Assembly: GCA_958299035.1 (NCBI GenBank)
Contig: CATQJL010000112.1
Location: 82,478,636 to 82,542,635, forward strand
Length of the DNA: 64,000 bases
Origin: Cylicocyclus nassatus
Lineage: Eukaryota; Nematoda; Chromadorea; Rhabditida; Strongylidae
Reading direction: 5' to 3'
Positions 21,860 to 32,600 of the stretch are shown piece after piece. The notes beneath the pieces were generated by a model. The model did no database searches. It saw only the letters and a program-made list of their open reading frames with translations, and had not been told where the DNA came from. The position numbers were made by a program, and so were the translations under genes. Within the stretch, counting starts at the first letter, position 1; each line of letters opens with the position of its first letter.

Positions 21860-24800
21860 TAAAGCTCTAGTAGCTTACGGTGTTCTTGTAACACAACACC
21901 AGGAGCCGCCTACTCCATTAGATACAAGCGCAACTTATCCGCCTAAGGCCACAATAAAGCCTACCAACCAGCACAGCTGCCTCAAGGTTTTCCTTTTACC
22001 CTAAAGTCAATTTTTTGAGAACTATGGCACCTACAAGAGTAGAATTATACTATCATACTTCTGAATGTATGTGCTGTTCAAATGGATGGGTGAGAGAAAC
22101 CCAGTCCCGCTAAGAATGGGGTTGTCACTTCATTCCCATCATTTTTTCTCTGTAATGTTGAAATATGGAAATGTAGTTGAATTCCTGTTTCAGGTAGCAA
22201 AGTAACAACAATGTTTAGTTTGTTTTGGGGGCGAACATACGCTTTTTGATACTGAATCGTGAGATAACCTAGTACTTTGACTGGAGACTATTTGTTAGCT
22301 TGCCATTCTATCACATTTTCGACCACATCGCTCTTACCACCGCTATCTTACGATGAGCTCTCGCTTAGACTCTCCAATTTGCCAACCTCATTTTAAGTTT
22401 CGAAATTTGTTATAATGGGAAGAGATCGACAGACCATAAGCATATTCAGCTTCCATGTAAAAGTTGAATACTGGGACAAGACCTGGAATACCGTTAAGCA
22501 GTGCCTGAATGGAAACAAACAAACTCTCAAAAGGTAATTAGCAAACGAACCAGAAATGGTTAGGGTTTTCGTTTACATGCTCATTCGTTTCCATAAAAAG
22601 AACCATGTTAACGGCATAAGCATTTTGAAGTAAAGGAGATGGTCGTCAAACATATAATGACACTCTTACTCGCCGTTAAAAAAATTAGCCCCAGCCACGT
22701 TTCGGTGGCTGAAATGAACGTGGAGCAGTTGCAGTGCGCGCTGCCACGGCATAAACGCTCGCAAGTTCGAATTTCGCGCATGCATTCAAGTGTACTCACT
22801 TCTCCAAAATGGTTCAGTGAGAATGTGCTGAATGCTAAACAAGGCCTGTGATATCGCGTTTAGCATTTACTTGTACGGCTAATGCTGAACCAATAACTAC
22901 AGCTACACTTTGAAGTAAGCATTATATTTGAAAGCTGCACGCTAAGGTGACGACATTTGATTATACATTAAGAAATTATTGATCCAAGGGATTTTCATTT
23001 GAATTTCGTAAAGTATTAGCGATCCTGCAACTGGAGCAGCCTTTGAATGAAAGTTTTCACATTTTTGAAATACTTCCTGTGAGAATTCCTGAGTCATGAT
23101 ATATAAGCGGTAGAAATTGGTAAGGTTTTCTCAAGCAATTCAGGCGAGACTAAAAAAGCCCAAAATAAAATCATTTGAATACTTTTCATTTGAAAACTTT
23201 TAGCGCTTGGGATAATATCGAATCTAAGTTTGAATTTTATTCCCCAAAAATTGCGTAGCCAATTGCTAAACAATCACTCACAATCTTAACATACTTTCGT
23301 ACGCAGCACTATGGTTTAGCGCCAGTGAGCGCTGTCACTGGAAACATGTCAACGAGTTCGTTCCCGCCGCTGCATTCATGTGTACTCACTCCATCTCAGT
23401 GGTCTAGTGAGAATGTGCTGAATGCTAGAAAATCATCTGTGGTTTCTTGATTAGCTTTCAGTTGTAACACTATTGCTAAACCAATGCTGCAGTCACATTT
23501 TGCTCAATTTGCACATCTTCCATGACCAATGGTTTCAACTTGAAATCCGAAATTCATCAAGGATCAAGAACTTGGAGAATGTGAAAATATTAGAGATCCT
23601 TGAAGTTGAAGTCACGACCTTTAAAAACCATTTTGTCCATCACTTTCAGTCACTATTTTCCTGGTGAATAACACAACATTCTTTTCAATCTCAACAACGC
23701 CTTGCCCAATCCAAACAAACTGCAAATTATCGATGTAGAGGATGAGTTCGTGCATTATAGAGACTTTACAGATTGTTCAACAGATATTAATATCCTCATC
23801 AGACGTTTGAACTTCATTAGTAGCAATGTCTACAACGCATTTGAACATACTCTGGTGACATGATCTTATTCGCAAAGTGAACTTCTTTATTCAGCATTTC
23901 AACAGCTTAAGCATAATGAACACTTATTAATGAACAAAAATGAACATGATACATTGTTGAAAAAGTGATGCCTCGACCACAAGCAATTCAAAGCATCATG
24001 TTAAAAGTACAGTTAAGCAAAAATAACATACAATGCGGCATTACGCTTACGCAATATTGTAACTTTTGACGAAAAAAATGACGCATGGAAAAACACTTAA
24101 GCACACTTCCTGCGGCACACATCTGTTAAAGAAGTCGTATAGGGGAAGTAAGAAGATAAGAATTACCCCAAGCGTTCGACACAACAAATAATGGATGAAA
24201 ATCAAAAATCGCAAATAATACCCACGTTTTGACTCAATTTTGAGGGGGAAAATTAGCTCGAATCAGCCCGACTTTGTGAATGTGGCTCGCAAAAGCGCTC
24301 TGTGATTTCGACCTGCACACACGCATTAATTAACCGGAAGAGACAAGATTTCCCGATACATATAAGGATATATAGATTAAGTACAATGAAACCGCAGCAA
24401 TCATTTCAGATGTCATATACCCACTCAAACCCTCATTTTCGTCATGATCAGCTCATCATGAATTTAGGACTAATGGTCACCGCCGATTGAAGTGAACAAG
24501 CAGAAAAATCAACATAGAACAAAATTAGCGCGGTTTTTTTTTCATACTATGCGAATAAGATTTACCCCCATAGCTGCCATGTTACAGCGATAGCAGACAA
24601 GCGAATAATATCGCAGTAATAATCGTAGTAGTAGTAGTATTAGTAGCATAGGAACATACCCATATAGCGATAGACTTGGCAGGGCAGCGAGCATTTGAAC
24701 CGCTAAAGACATCCCACTACATGCCTTACAGCTACGCGGCCCGTTTTTATGGAATCAGTCGAAAGCAATGTAAATCGCAACGTAGAAAAGGAATTGCTGA

Positions 24801-24962
24801 CTGTAAAGGTTGTGATAGGACCAACCAGATGGAAGATTTCAGAAGTGATCTTAGGGAAAATTGGCTAAACGAGCGTACTACTAGAAATTTTAGAAGTGAA
24901 TCACATCATCTAGATTAGGAAGAACATGACGTCATATGCTGACCCGACAGCAAGTGCGTCGT
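21860..24962. other. Intergenic sequence downstream of mel-26
   Basis: Contains a diverged direct duplication: about 22690-22930 and 23350-23510 share CATTCAAGTGTACTCACT-like and GTGAGAATGTGCTGAATGCTA blocks. There is a GTA-type trinucleotide repeat at 24625-24648. The mel-26 3' UTR must lie at the upper end; the first minus-strand AATAAA I noticed is at 23886-23891, about 1.07 kb past the stop. No other gene recognised. Confidence 0.4.
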
Positions 24963-27751
24963 TCACAAAGATGGTGGAGGAATTGCCAGTGGATCCGTCG
25001 TTGCACTGCCTGATGTGGGAGCCTAAACAGACATGTTGAACGAAATTCCAAACAACAAGAGAACAGCCCAGAAGACTCAAAGAACAATTATTCACCTGAA
25101 GTCTCACAGCTGATTGTGAACCAGCATGTGGTTTCATGAAAACGCTAACCTTATCAAAATGATTGACAATTCTTGTCACTAGATGAGGATGCTGTTTCAA
25201 TATGTCGTCCCATCCTGGTGTCGATGTGATATATTTAGGCCGTTGAAGTATGAACTGGAATATCGAATCTCAGTATGCGGAGATTATTACTCAAAAAAAT
25301 GTGACTTGAAAGGCAATTAAAATACGCCTTTATCCTGCAAAAAGTGCATAGCACTAACCTGTACAGCTCGCTCTTGCAATCGCTCTGCATTGTACAAATC
25401 TCCCAGAATCAGTAGCTGGCACACATTTTCATTGGATAGATTCTCGACCAGGAACTTCTCGCAGTGATTCTATAGATGATAAAACACTTTTGAATATCTG
25501 CTCAATTGCTGGTGTACTCTTTCTGATCAAAGAACATTGCCAGCCTAGTTTGGGGATTCAATCAAAAGCCAGCGAAAATGGATTTGCATTTACTTTGCAA
25601 ACACTCGTTAACTTTGATAACACGTTTGTGAAGCACCTATTTCTGCCTATGAAAATGATTGAATTCAGCTCCACCTACCTTCAATTCCACCAATCGATAT
25701 TTGTCAGCTGCTATTAGCAAATCAGTTGCTATATCGCCTATTTCTTTCTGGCATCTTCCACAATAGATATAGTAAATTAGCTCATAAACAACTTCATAGT
25801 CCAGATCGCAAATCTCCAGGATACCCTGCAAGTGGAACCATTCATCCCAGCAATAGCCATATCCCATCAACAAAAGCAATAACTCACGCTCTTCGTCTCA
25901 TTCGTCAATTCATGCATCAACATCGCTTGGAAAACGGGAGACCTAGAAGATTGAGTATCTCATCAAATGAAATAAATTCGCTCATCCTGTTCTGGCAAAA
26001 TCCATTTGAAAAAGCATTCATTGGAAGCATAATCCAGATGCTATTTCGTTGCTATTATTTGTTCTATGTTTTATGAAGCACGAGTGCCAAGCGGTGTATG
26101 ACAGCTTGAAGACAGCATCAAAGAACAGTGGCATGTAAACATGGAGTATAGGTTGCCCTTGTTCTGTGATGCTTCAGAAGAAAAAAATGGCGCAGTATTC
26201 AATCGATGTTTAGCAGAAGCAAAAAAGAAAATTTTCCCTGTAAACTTACCTGGCAGCCAATATTGCCCTATGAGCACGAATTTCTCGTCCTCCAACTCGA
26301 ATTGTGAAATCTGTCAGCAAGTCATCACGGAATAATCGCTGATAGTCTTCCACTAGCTGCTGTTCACAGTTTGATGTCTGGAAATAATTTGAAATACGCA
26401 GAAGCGACTAACACTTTTTCTACTTCGATCCCCAAAATCCACTCGCTCATTCCCCTGCATATCCTACTCTCTCACATGTGCAACCTTTCCATGCTCTTTC
26501 CACTACATGTTAAGAACATCTCTTGAACGCACTATGGACAAACAGTGACCTCAAACTGTGAGTCCACTGCAAAAGCACTTTTTGTTGTTCCTGCTCAGTC
26601 AGCCGCCTCGATTAGGGAAGGATATTTTCAGAGGTAACATTGTTAAACTTTCATACCGAACCTGAGGTAAAGAAAAACGCGCTAAGTGCAAGTAGGCATG
26701 ATCGTGCTACGTTAACAACGTTAGCGACAAAACAAAAGGATATCTATATTTGCATTGTGCTTCGCTCTTGTGAAGTAAGCACAAGTACTGTAACAGAACA
26801 AATTCGCTTATGATTGCTTGCAAAAGTGCAAAAGAAAGTCGTTCCACTCCAAGCAACCATGACATACTTGGACCATCACAAACATTTCTCTCAATTAGAA
26901 AAAAATACTCGGCAATAACACCGCTTACCATGATAGGCTCGGTAGTTGTCGTGATGGTCTCAACGGCTACGTCAATTTCGACATTTACTATGATCAGATC
27001 TCGTGGGAGGATTTGTGGAAATAGTATATCTCGTTTTATGTAGGAAACATAATCGGAATGCGATGGATTCGGATGAATTCGCATCTGAAATGACAATTTT
27101 CCAGTATGCTACTCCCATATATTCGCAACGCAACTCACATCAATTTCCTTGAGTTCAGCTGTCCTGAGCATGAATCGTGACTTGAATCCTATTTTAGTTG
27201 ATTTTGCGTTGCTGTTCACCTGGAATGTAACGCTTCTTCTGACGAAAAAAATTTGCAAGTTTACTACTTAAAAAGGAAACTCACAACTCGATTCAGACAC
27301 AGGAATACAAAGTCCTTGTTGTTCTCTCCATTGCCTTTCGGATAGATCTTTATTGACCATGTTAAAGTTTCATCGCCTCTTGACAGATAGACGAAATTTT
27401 CCAAATATTCTTGATAACAGTGAGAGAAATTCTTAACCGTCCAGCTATGGTTCACTTTCTGAAATAAAAATGTGCAACTTTTGCACGAAGAAATCCATCA
27501 TGGATGCAAATTGCCCCTGCCACCTGATCCAAATAAAAACGCTTAACTCAAAACTTTTTGCTTCATCAAAAAAAAAAATAATTTCATCAGTCTCGTCTCC
27601 TCCACACAAAAATAAAAGAAGTGATAATGAACCTCACCTCAACCTTGATTTCTGTTTGTGACGAATGACCCGCATTGGCTGGTATACACGTTGATGATGA
27701 CGATGATGATTCGCTTGGAAGGCTAAGATCATGAGGTTCTACCGATGACAT
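24963..27751 (-). CDS. mel-26: MEL-26 MATH-BTB adaptor of CUL-3 ubiquitin ligase
   Basis: Ten exons: 27751-27638, 27458-27285, 27219-27139, 27084-26929, 26377-26250, 25942-25888, 25825-25679, 25469-25359, 25254-25150, 25022-24963. All junctions are GT-AG and stay in frame, giving 376 aa. The MATH domain is about 39-175 (WTVKNFSHCYQEYLENF, then HSDYVSYIKRD) and the BTB about 190-300 (DFTIRVGGREIRAHRAILAA, then YYIYCGRC and LLIAADKYRL), followed by a 3-box-like helical region. The tail ends in IPPPSL, like the Pro-rich end of C. elegans MEL-26 as I recall it. Overall length also suits SPOP, but the MATH sequence is clearly MEL-26-like. In C. elegans, MEL-26 brings MEI-1/katanin to CUL-3 for degradation after meiosis. 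The ATG directly follows TTTTTAACAG, so a trans-splice or 5'-UTR acceptor abuts the start codon. Confidence 0.92.
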
Positions 27752-27765
27752 CTGTTAAAAAGAAA
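27752..27765 (-). promoter_or_regulatory. Probable trans-splice acceptor at the mel-26 start
   Basis: On the minus strand TTCTTTTTAACAG runs directly into the ATG at 27751. A pyrimidine-rich AG right at a nematode start codon is what a spliced-leader acceptor looks like; a cis intron in the 5' UTR is the alternative. Confidence 0.6.
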
Positions 27766-29615
27766 TTGGACCATCAGACCCTAAGAAAACGGTAATCACA
27801 TACAACGAAAACCATTTCGCAAATAGCTAGCCGGCTCTGAACCGCTTCATATCGAAATGAAACACCAATCATTTCCAAACTTTTACTAACATGTAGCGCG
27901 AACAACTTCATGTAAACACATATAAAGACAACAGCGAAAGTCGATGAAGGACCACTGGACTCATATAAACGATCATTCCCACCTCAAAACCATATGAATC
28001 CAGCAGTCACATTATAATCGAACAGTTTGAGATTAAACAGAAGTTCAACAAACAATAATAAGTCAATAATAAACGAAATAGACGACTATATTGTGGAGGA
28101 GAAATCATGGGGAATCAATGAAACCGACCGATAATGATGATGCGTATGTCAAACTAGCAACCGATGTGTCTACAATCAAATCACTCTTTAATCAATTTGT
28201 AAAAGTATCTGCTGACCCATATATAACACTGAGAAGCGCTATCTGTGCACATGATTCGATCTAAATCGTAAATTGCTTTTCTTACATCGAATGCTGTCAA
28301 ATTATCGATCGAATCAAGACACGGGACGCTACAATTTTGTACGCTACGTTAAAAGACACAGTTTCATGGGATATATCAAAGACAAAAGGCATTTCTTGGG
28401 ATTAGATCAATAGGAAACATACACCTCTGTTACAATGTCGATCAATAGCGATCGATAATCGGGAAGAAACATACACTGGAAAGCAGCACAAACCGGTAAC
28501 TGGGAAAAGGATGGTAAAAAAAACAGAGAGAACACGCAATATGGAGTAGAATCTTGCAGACAGTGCCGAATATAATGAGAATTCCATTTTGTGGGTTAGC
28601 AGAAGGTAAAGATTAAAATACATATTACTCATTAACGAAAACCAGCACGTATATGTACAAACATATATAAGTGCGTTTTCTAAGACAAATACGAGGGAAA
28701 AGCTGAAAATAAGTAACTACGGTAACTAAAATGGGTTAGTGATGATTGAGAGATGTGCTAGCGTGTGTCTGTGCCGATACCAATGCGTCCTGTGACGTCA
28801 ACAAAGATTTGTCCGCAATATCGGAATAGACACGCACGCAAGATTGCACCAGCTACAAACTACAGAGCCCCATTCATTGTCACTCAAAATATATGGTAAG
28901 TAAACTAGCTAGGCACACATTGGAAAATCACTTAGAGGAGGCTATGATGTAGCATTCTAGCCGTTGAAAGCAAAGCACTCGATAAAATCGATAAATCAAT
29001 AAAACTGGTAACATGTTAGAACAGCCTATAACAACTAATAACTTTTCGAGAGAAAATAAGCAAATGAAAGGCGTTTATGGCTTTAACATATGATATTCTT
29101 CACGCAAAAGGAATAATTCATGGAATCTCATATGGTGTGATACACGAGAAAATGTCGTCCGTAAAAAAAATTTTTGAGCCAATGTCGCAAATTTTGGATT
29201 TTGTTGAAAAAAAAAGCGACTTCGTTCATTATAAAGAAAGTATTGGTGTACACCATATGAAAATCCCACTTTGGGATACCATCCGGCTAGCCAGTGTAAC
29301 GATGTCAGTATGATATATTTACATGCAACCTCTGCAACCTTCAAAATGGTCCCGAAGCGTTTTTGAGACAAAGTTTTGGCTTTCCAGTAACATTTTACTG
29401 CAGTGGTTGCGTGTGAGGTGAACAAACAGTTATTACATCTTAGGAGAAAAATAAAAGTAGATAAAAACTTAACAAAATGGGCAATTACATGGTGAGACTG
29501 GTTATGAAAGAAGAAAGAACGAAAAAACAATTTCATAGTGCAGCTAATTAGTGCTACTTCGTTACTGCTATCGAATTCTAGTACTACAGAGCTAAAATCA
29601 AGGCAGTGACGTCAT
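27766..29615. other. Spacer between gld-4 and mel-26
   Basis: 1.86 kb of AT-rich DNA between the gld-4 stop and the mel-26 start. It must hold the gld-4 3' UTR and either a mel-26 promoter or an operon intergenic region. I saw no clear minus-strand AATAAA; a variant AATGAA lies near 29223. The minus-strand ORF at 29075-29536 has no recognisable domain. Confidence 0.45.
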
Positions 29616-32600
29616 TCACTTATGACGTTGTCGATTTCTAGCGCGTACCGTCTGATATCCGTCATTCTTCACAGAATCGCGTTCGCTCGACTCACCACCG
29701 TCATCCGAGGCAAGGCGCGGGGTCGTGTCGCGACGTCCGCCAGCAGGTCCCGAACCTCTTTTGTAATAGACGCCTGAGTAGCTCTTGCGCAGGGGACCAC
29801 CACTTCTCGACGTGCGTGACTGCGTCGAGTGACCATTCGACGACGGGGGCGGCGCTTGCTGGTACTGTTGGGCTGGTTTACGGCCCGAACGTGGCGCCCC
29901 GTTGCCTCCGGCACCGAGCGGTCGCGATGCGTTGCCCGCGCCGCGACCGCCGTCACGCGACGAAGCTGACCCTGTGCGTTGTTCGTGTTTCTGATAGTAC
30001 TGCTGGTTATGGAATACGCGACATTGGGCAGGGGGCAATGCTGCCGACGGTCCCGTGGGATTGTTGCCGTTGTGTCGAGGGGTGGTGGCAGTGACGGGAG
30101 GGGTTTTGTTCTCACTTGGTGACGGTGTGCGACCTTTCATGTTCCCATTCTTCTTGTCCAGTTCGTCAGCGCTTTCACGGGATTTGAGACGATTCACTTT
30201 CCCGGCGACTATGGCTGCTAGAGTGGTGGCCGGTTTTTCGGATGGTTCCGATTTTTCTCGGGATTCATCACGTTTCACATTGCCATTGATACCATTACAG
30301 CGAACCTCCACCTGGAAAACAGAATTGCTGAACTGCCTTATCAGGAAATCTTTTCGCCGCAGCTCTATGTGCATATGTTGGGCTCAAAGACTGTCGAGAG
30401 GGCGGCTGCGGTGGTCAACCCATAATCAATCTATCAGCTCTGCCTCAAACTGTACAACCGCACCGCTGACACGCTCGCAAAGGCTCCGCCCTCGCAGCAA
30501 TCTGTAAGCCGATGATGTTGAACGCTTCGTGCTACAAAGCTATTCGATAGATCAAGAAAGTTCACAACTCTTTCAAAAAATCTCGCCACAAGGAAACTCA
30601 TATCCTAACCCACCTCAGACGATTCTGTTTCGCTTTTCTCCGATAACGTCAACGCAGACAATCCATCGATTGGCGCTTCAACAACCGGACCAGCGTCGTC
30701 AGAAGCTGAGCTCGACGTACATGTCGTTTCGCTCACATTATCATGCGATTGAGATGTTTCCGACGTTGTGGTCGACATTCGCTCTAGGTCTCGTGGATCG
30801 ACAATTTCTAGTGGTCGTGAACTTCGCGGAAGTGACATGATGTATTGTTGAAGAGCACATTTTGCCAAATCGACGGACTGCAATAAATTTGCTGTACCGA
30901 ATGGAAATTCAGCGCAAAAGTAAGGTAGCAGAGTAGTGCAAGCAAGTATTGGACAGATGTTCCGCACTGTACACAGTGTAAGTGATGGACTAGATAGTGC
31001 ACGCAAGATGGATAATGGATTCTCTCAAAACTGTGAATTCTAAATATTTCCAGCACGAGAAAGAAGCATTCAAAGATGGAAAATCCGCAAACTTCGCAAT
31101 GAAAACAAGCCCATCTAAAACCAAAAAAGTGTGAGAAAGGGACCAAACAGATAAAAATGTAAGAGTGATGATTTTGTGCCTTTAATCTGGCGCACTGTTC
31201 CATGGTGCAGTAGATAGATAAATATATAAATAATTAATAATGTCATATTATTAAGCTCATTGACTCACCGGAGCAAGAAACGTGTTACAAACAATCGTTG
31301 ACGGTGGTTGTTCTGGTTCTTTGTATTCGAGAACGAAACTCTGGAACCATAATTGAAACTCACATTCACATCACCCAAACGAATTCGGCAAAAGACTCAC
31401 TTTCAGCCAATTTCTATATTGTAACTGTTCCTGAGTAAACGGCATGATTAATGACATCATACTTCCCTTGTAGAACCGTCGCCATTCGGCGCCACATCGT
31501 CGGTCACGGATGAATACACCTTTGAGAATCTGAACGAGTCTAGTTATGTCATCACACACCAGAGACAAAAACATTATTTGCTTTATTTTTTTCTTAACTC
31601 ATTGAACGTTCGAGCACAATTTTTGATAGAATTCGCTGAATTATGCCCAATCAAAATAGAAACCTGAAGCTTTACTTGTTACCTGTTCCTCACAATAGTG
31701 AGAAAGTACCCATAATCTTCGACGTTCTCAATTACCATAGTTCAGAGCTATCAATTCAGTTCCCACAAAAAAAAAAGGAGAAGGGAAGAATATAGTACAT
31801 GCAAAAAGAACAGAAGCAGAGCAAACTCTGGCAACTGCTATGATCAAAAACTGATTACTTAACCATGATTGAAAATGAGAATTCTTCTATGAGATAAACT
31901 TTCCTTTTGATAAGTTAAATGTGCTCCTACTTCGAAGAAAAATGACAATACAGTGGATTACAGTTCATTTTACAGATCTAAATGGTGCACTGCACTTGAC
32001 CATGATTGATGATTTTTCAAAGATAAGAGCAATGAACAAAAATGTTGATCGATGAGGACAGAAACACTTCGTCCACTGACTGAGCGAACGTTTTAAGATA
32101 ATTACAGTGTCCTATTGTGAATTATAACAAAACCAACAAAAACGCTACCATAATGTATACGAACTTGGTCAAAAGTTTGCGGAAAATAGTATCTATAAAA
32201 CATTTTTAAAAATGCACAACTGACCTGTAACGCTTGCTCAAATGCTGATCGTACAAGTGCATAGTTGAACGATGACCGACCGACTTCATTGGCTGAAAAA
32301 AACATGGATTGAGAGAAAATCCACTTTTGGAGCTATATCAATAGTACAGAACGTGTCATGCTATGAAAAGAGAAAAAAAAGATAAACTATCGCAGATACT
32401 GTACAGATAAGCATTTGTATGGCGATCAGACTCTAAACCTTGATTTTTGACCAAAAGAAGGTTTGATAACGATTCGCCATGTGATGGCATCAGCGCGCAA
32501 AGGTCTTTAGCCAGATGTTTAAGTAGGCCATCCTACACAATCACATAAAAACCACATGATTAGTTCCGGCCGTCAAGTATTAGTCATATCGTTGTTTTTG

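Noticed and set aside
24910..25200. 96-codon minus ORF running through the last mel-26 intron
   Set aside because: Its first part is exon 9, but it then reads through a GT donor. Splicing to 25022 gives a phase-0 tail ending IPPPSL, which fits MEL-26.
26900..27500. SPOP orthologue rather than MEL-26
   Set aside because: Length and domains fit both, but the MATH domain lacks the SPOP substrate-cleft Trp/Asp context and instead has HSDYVSYIKRD as in MEL-26.
29669..30115. 148-codon minus ORF and 92/150-codon plus ORFs
   Set aside because: They are alternative-frame shadows of gld-4 exon 12, whose frame joins the preceding exon in phase.
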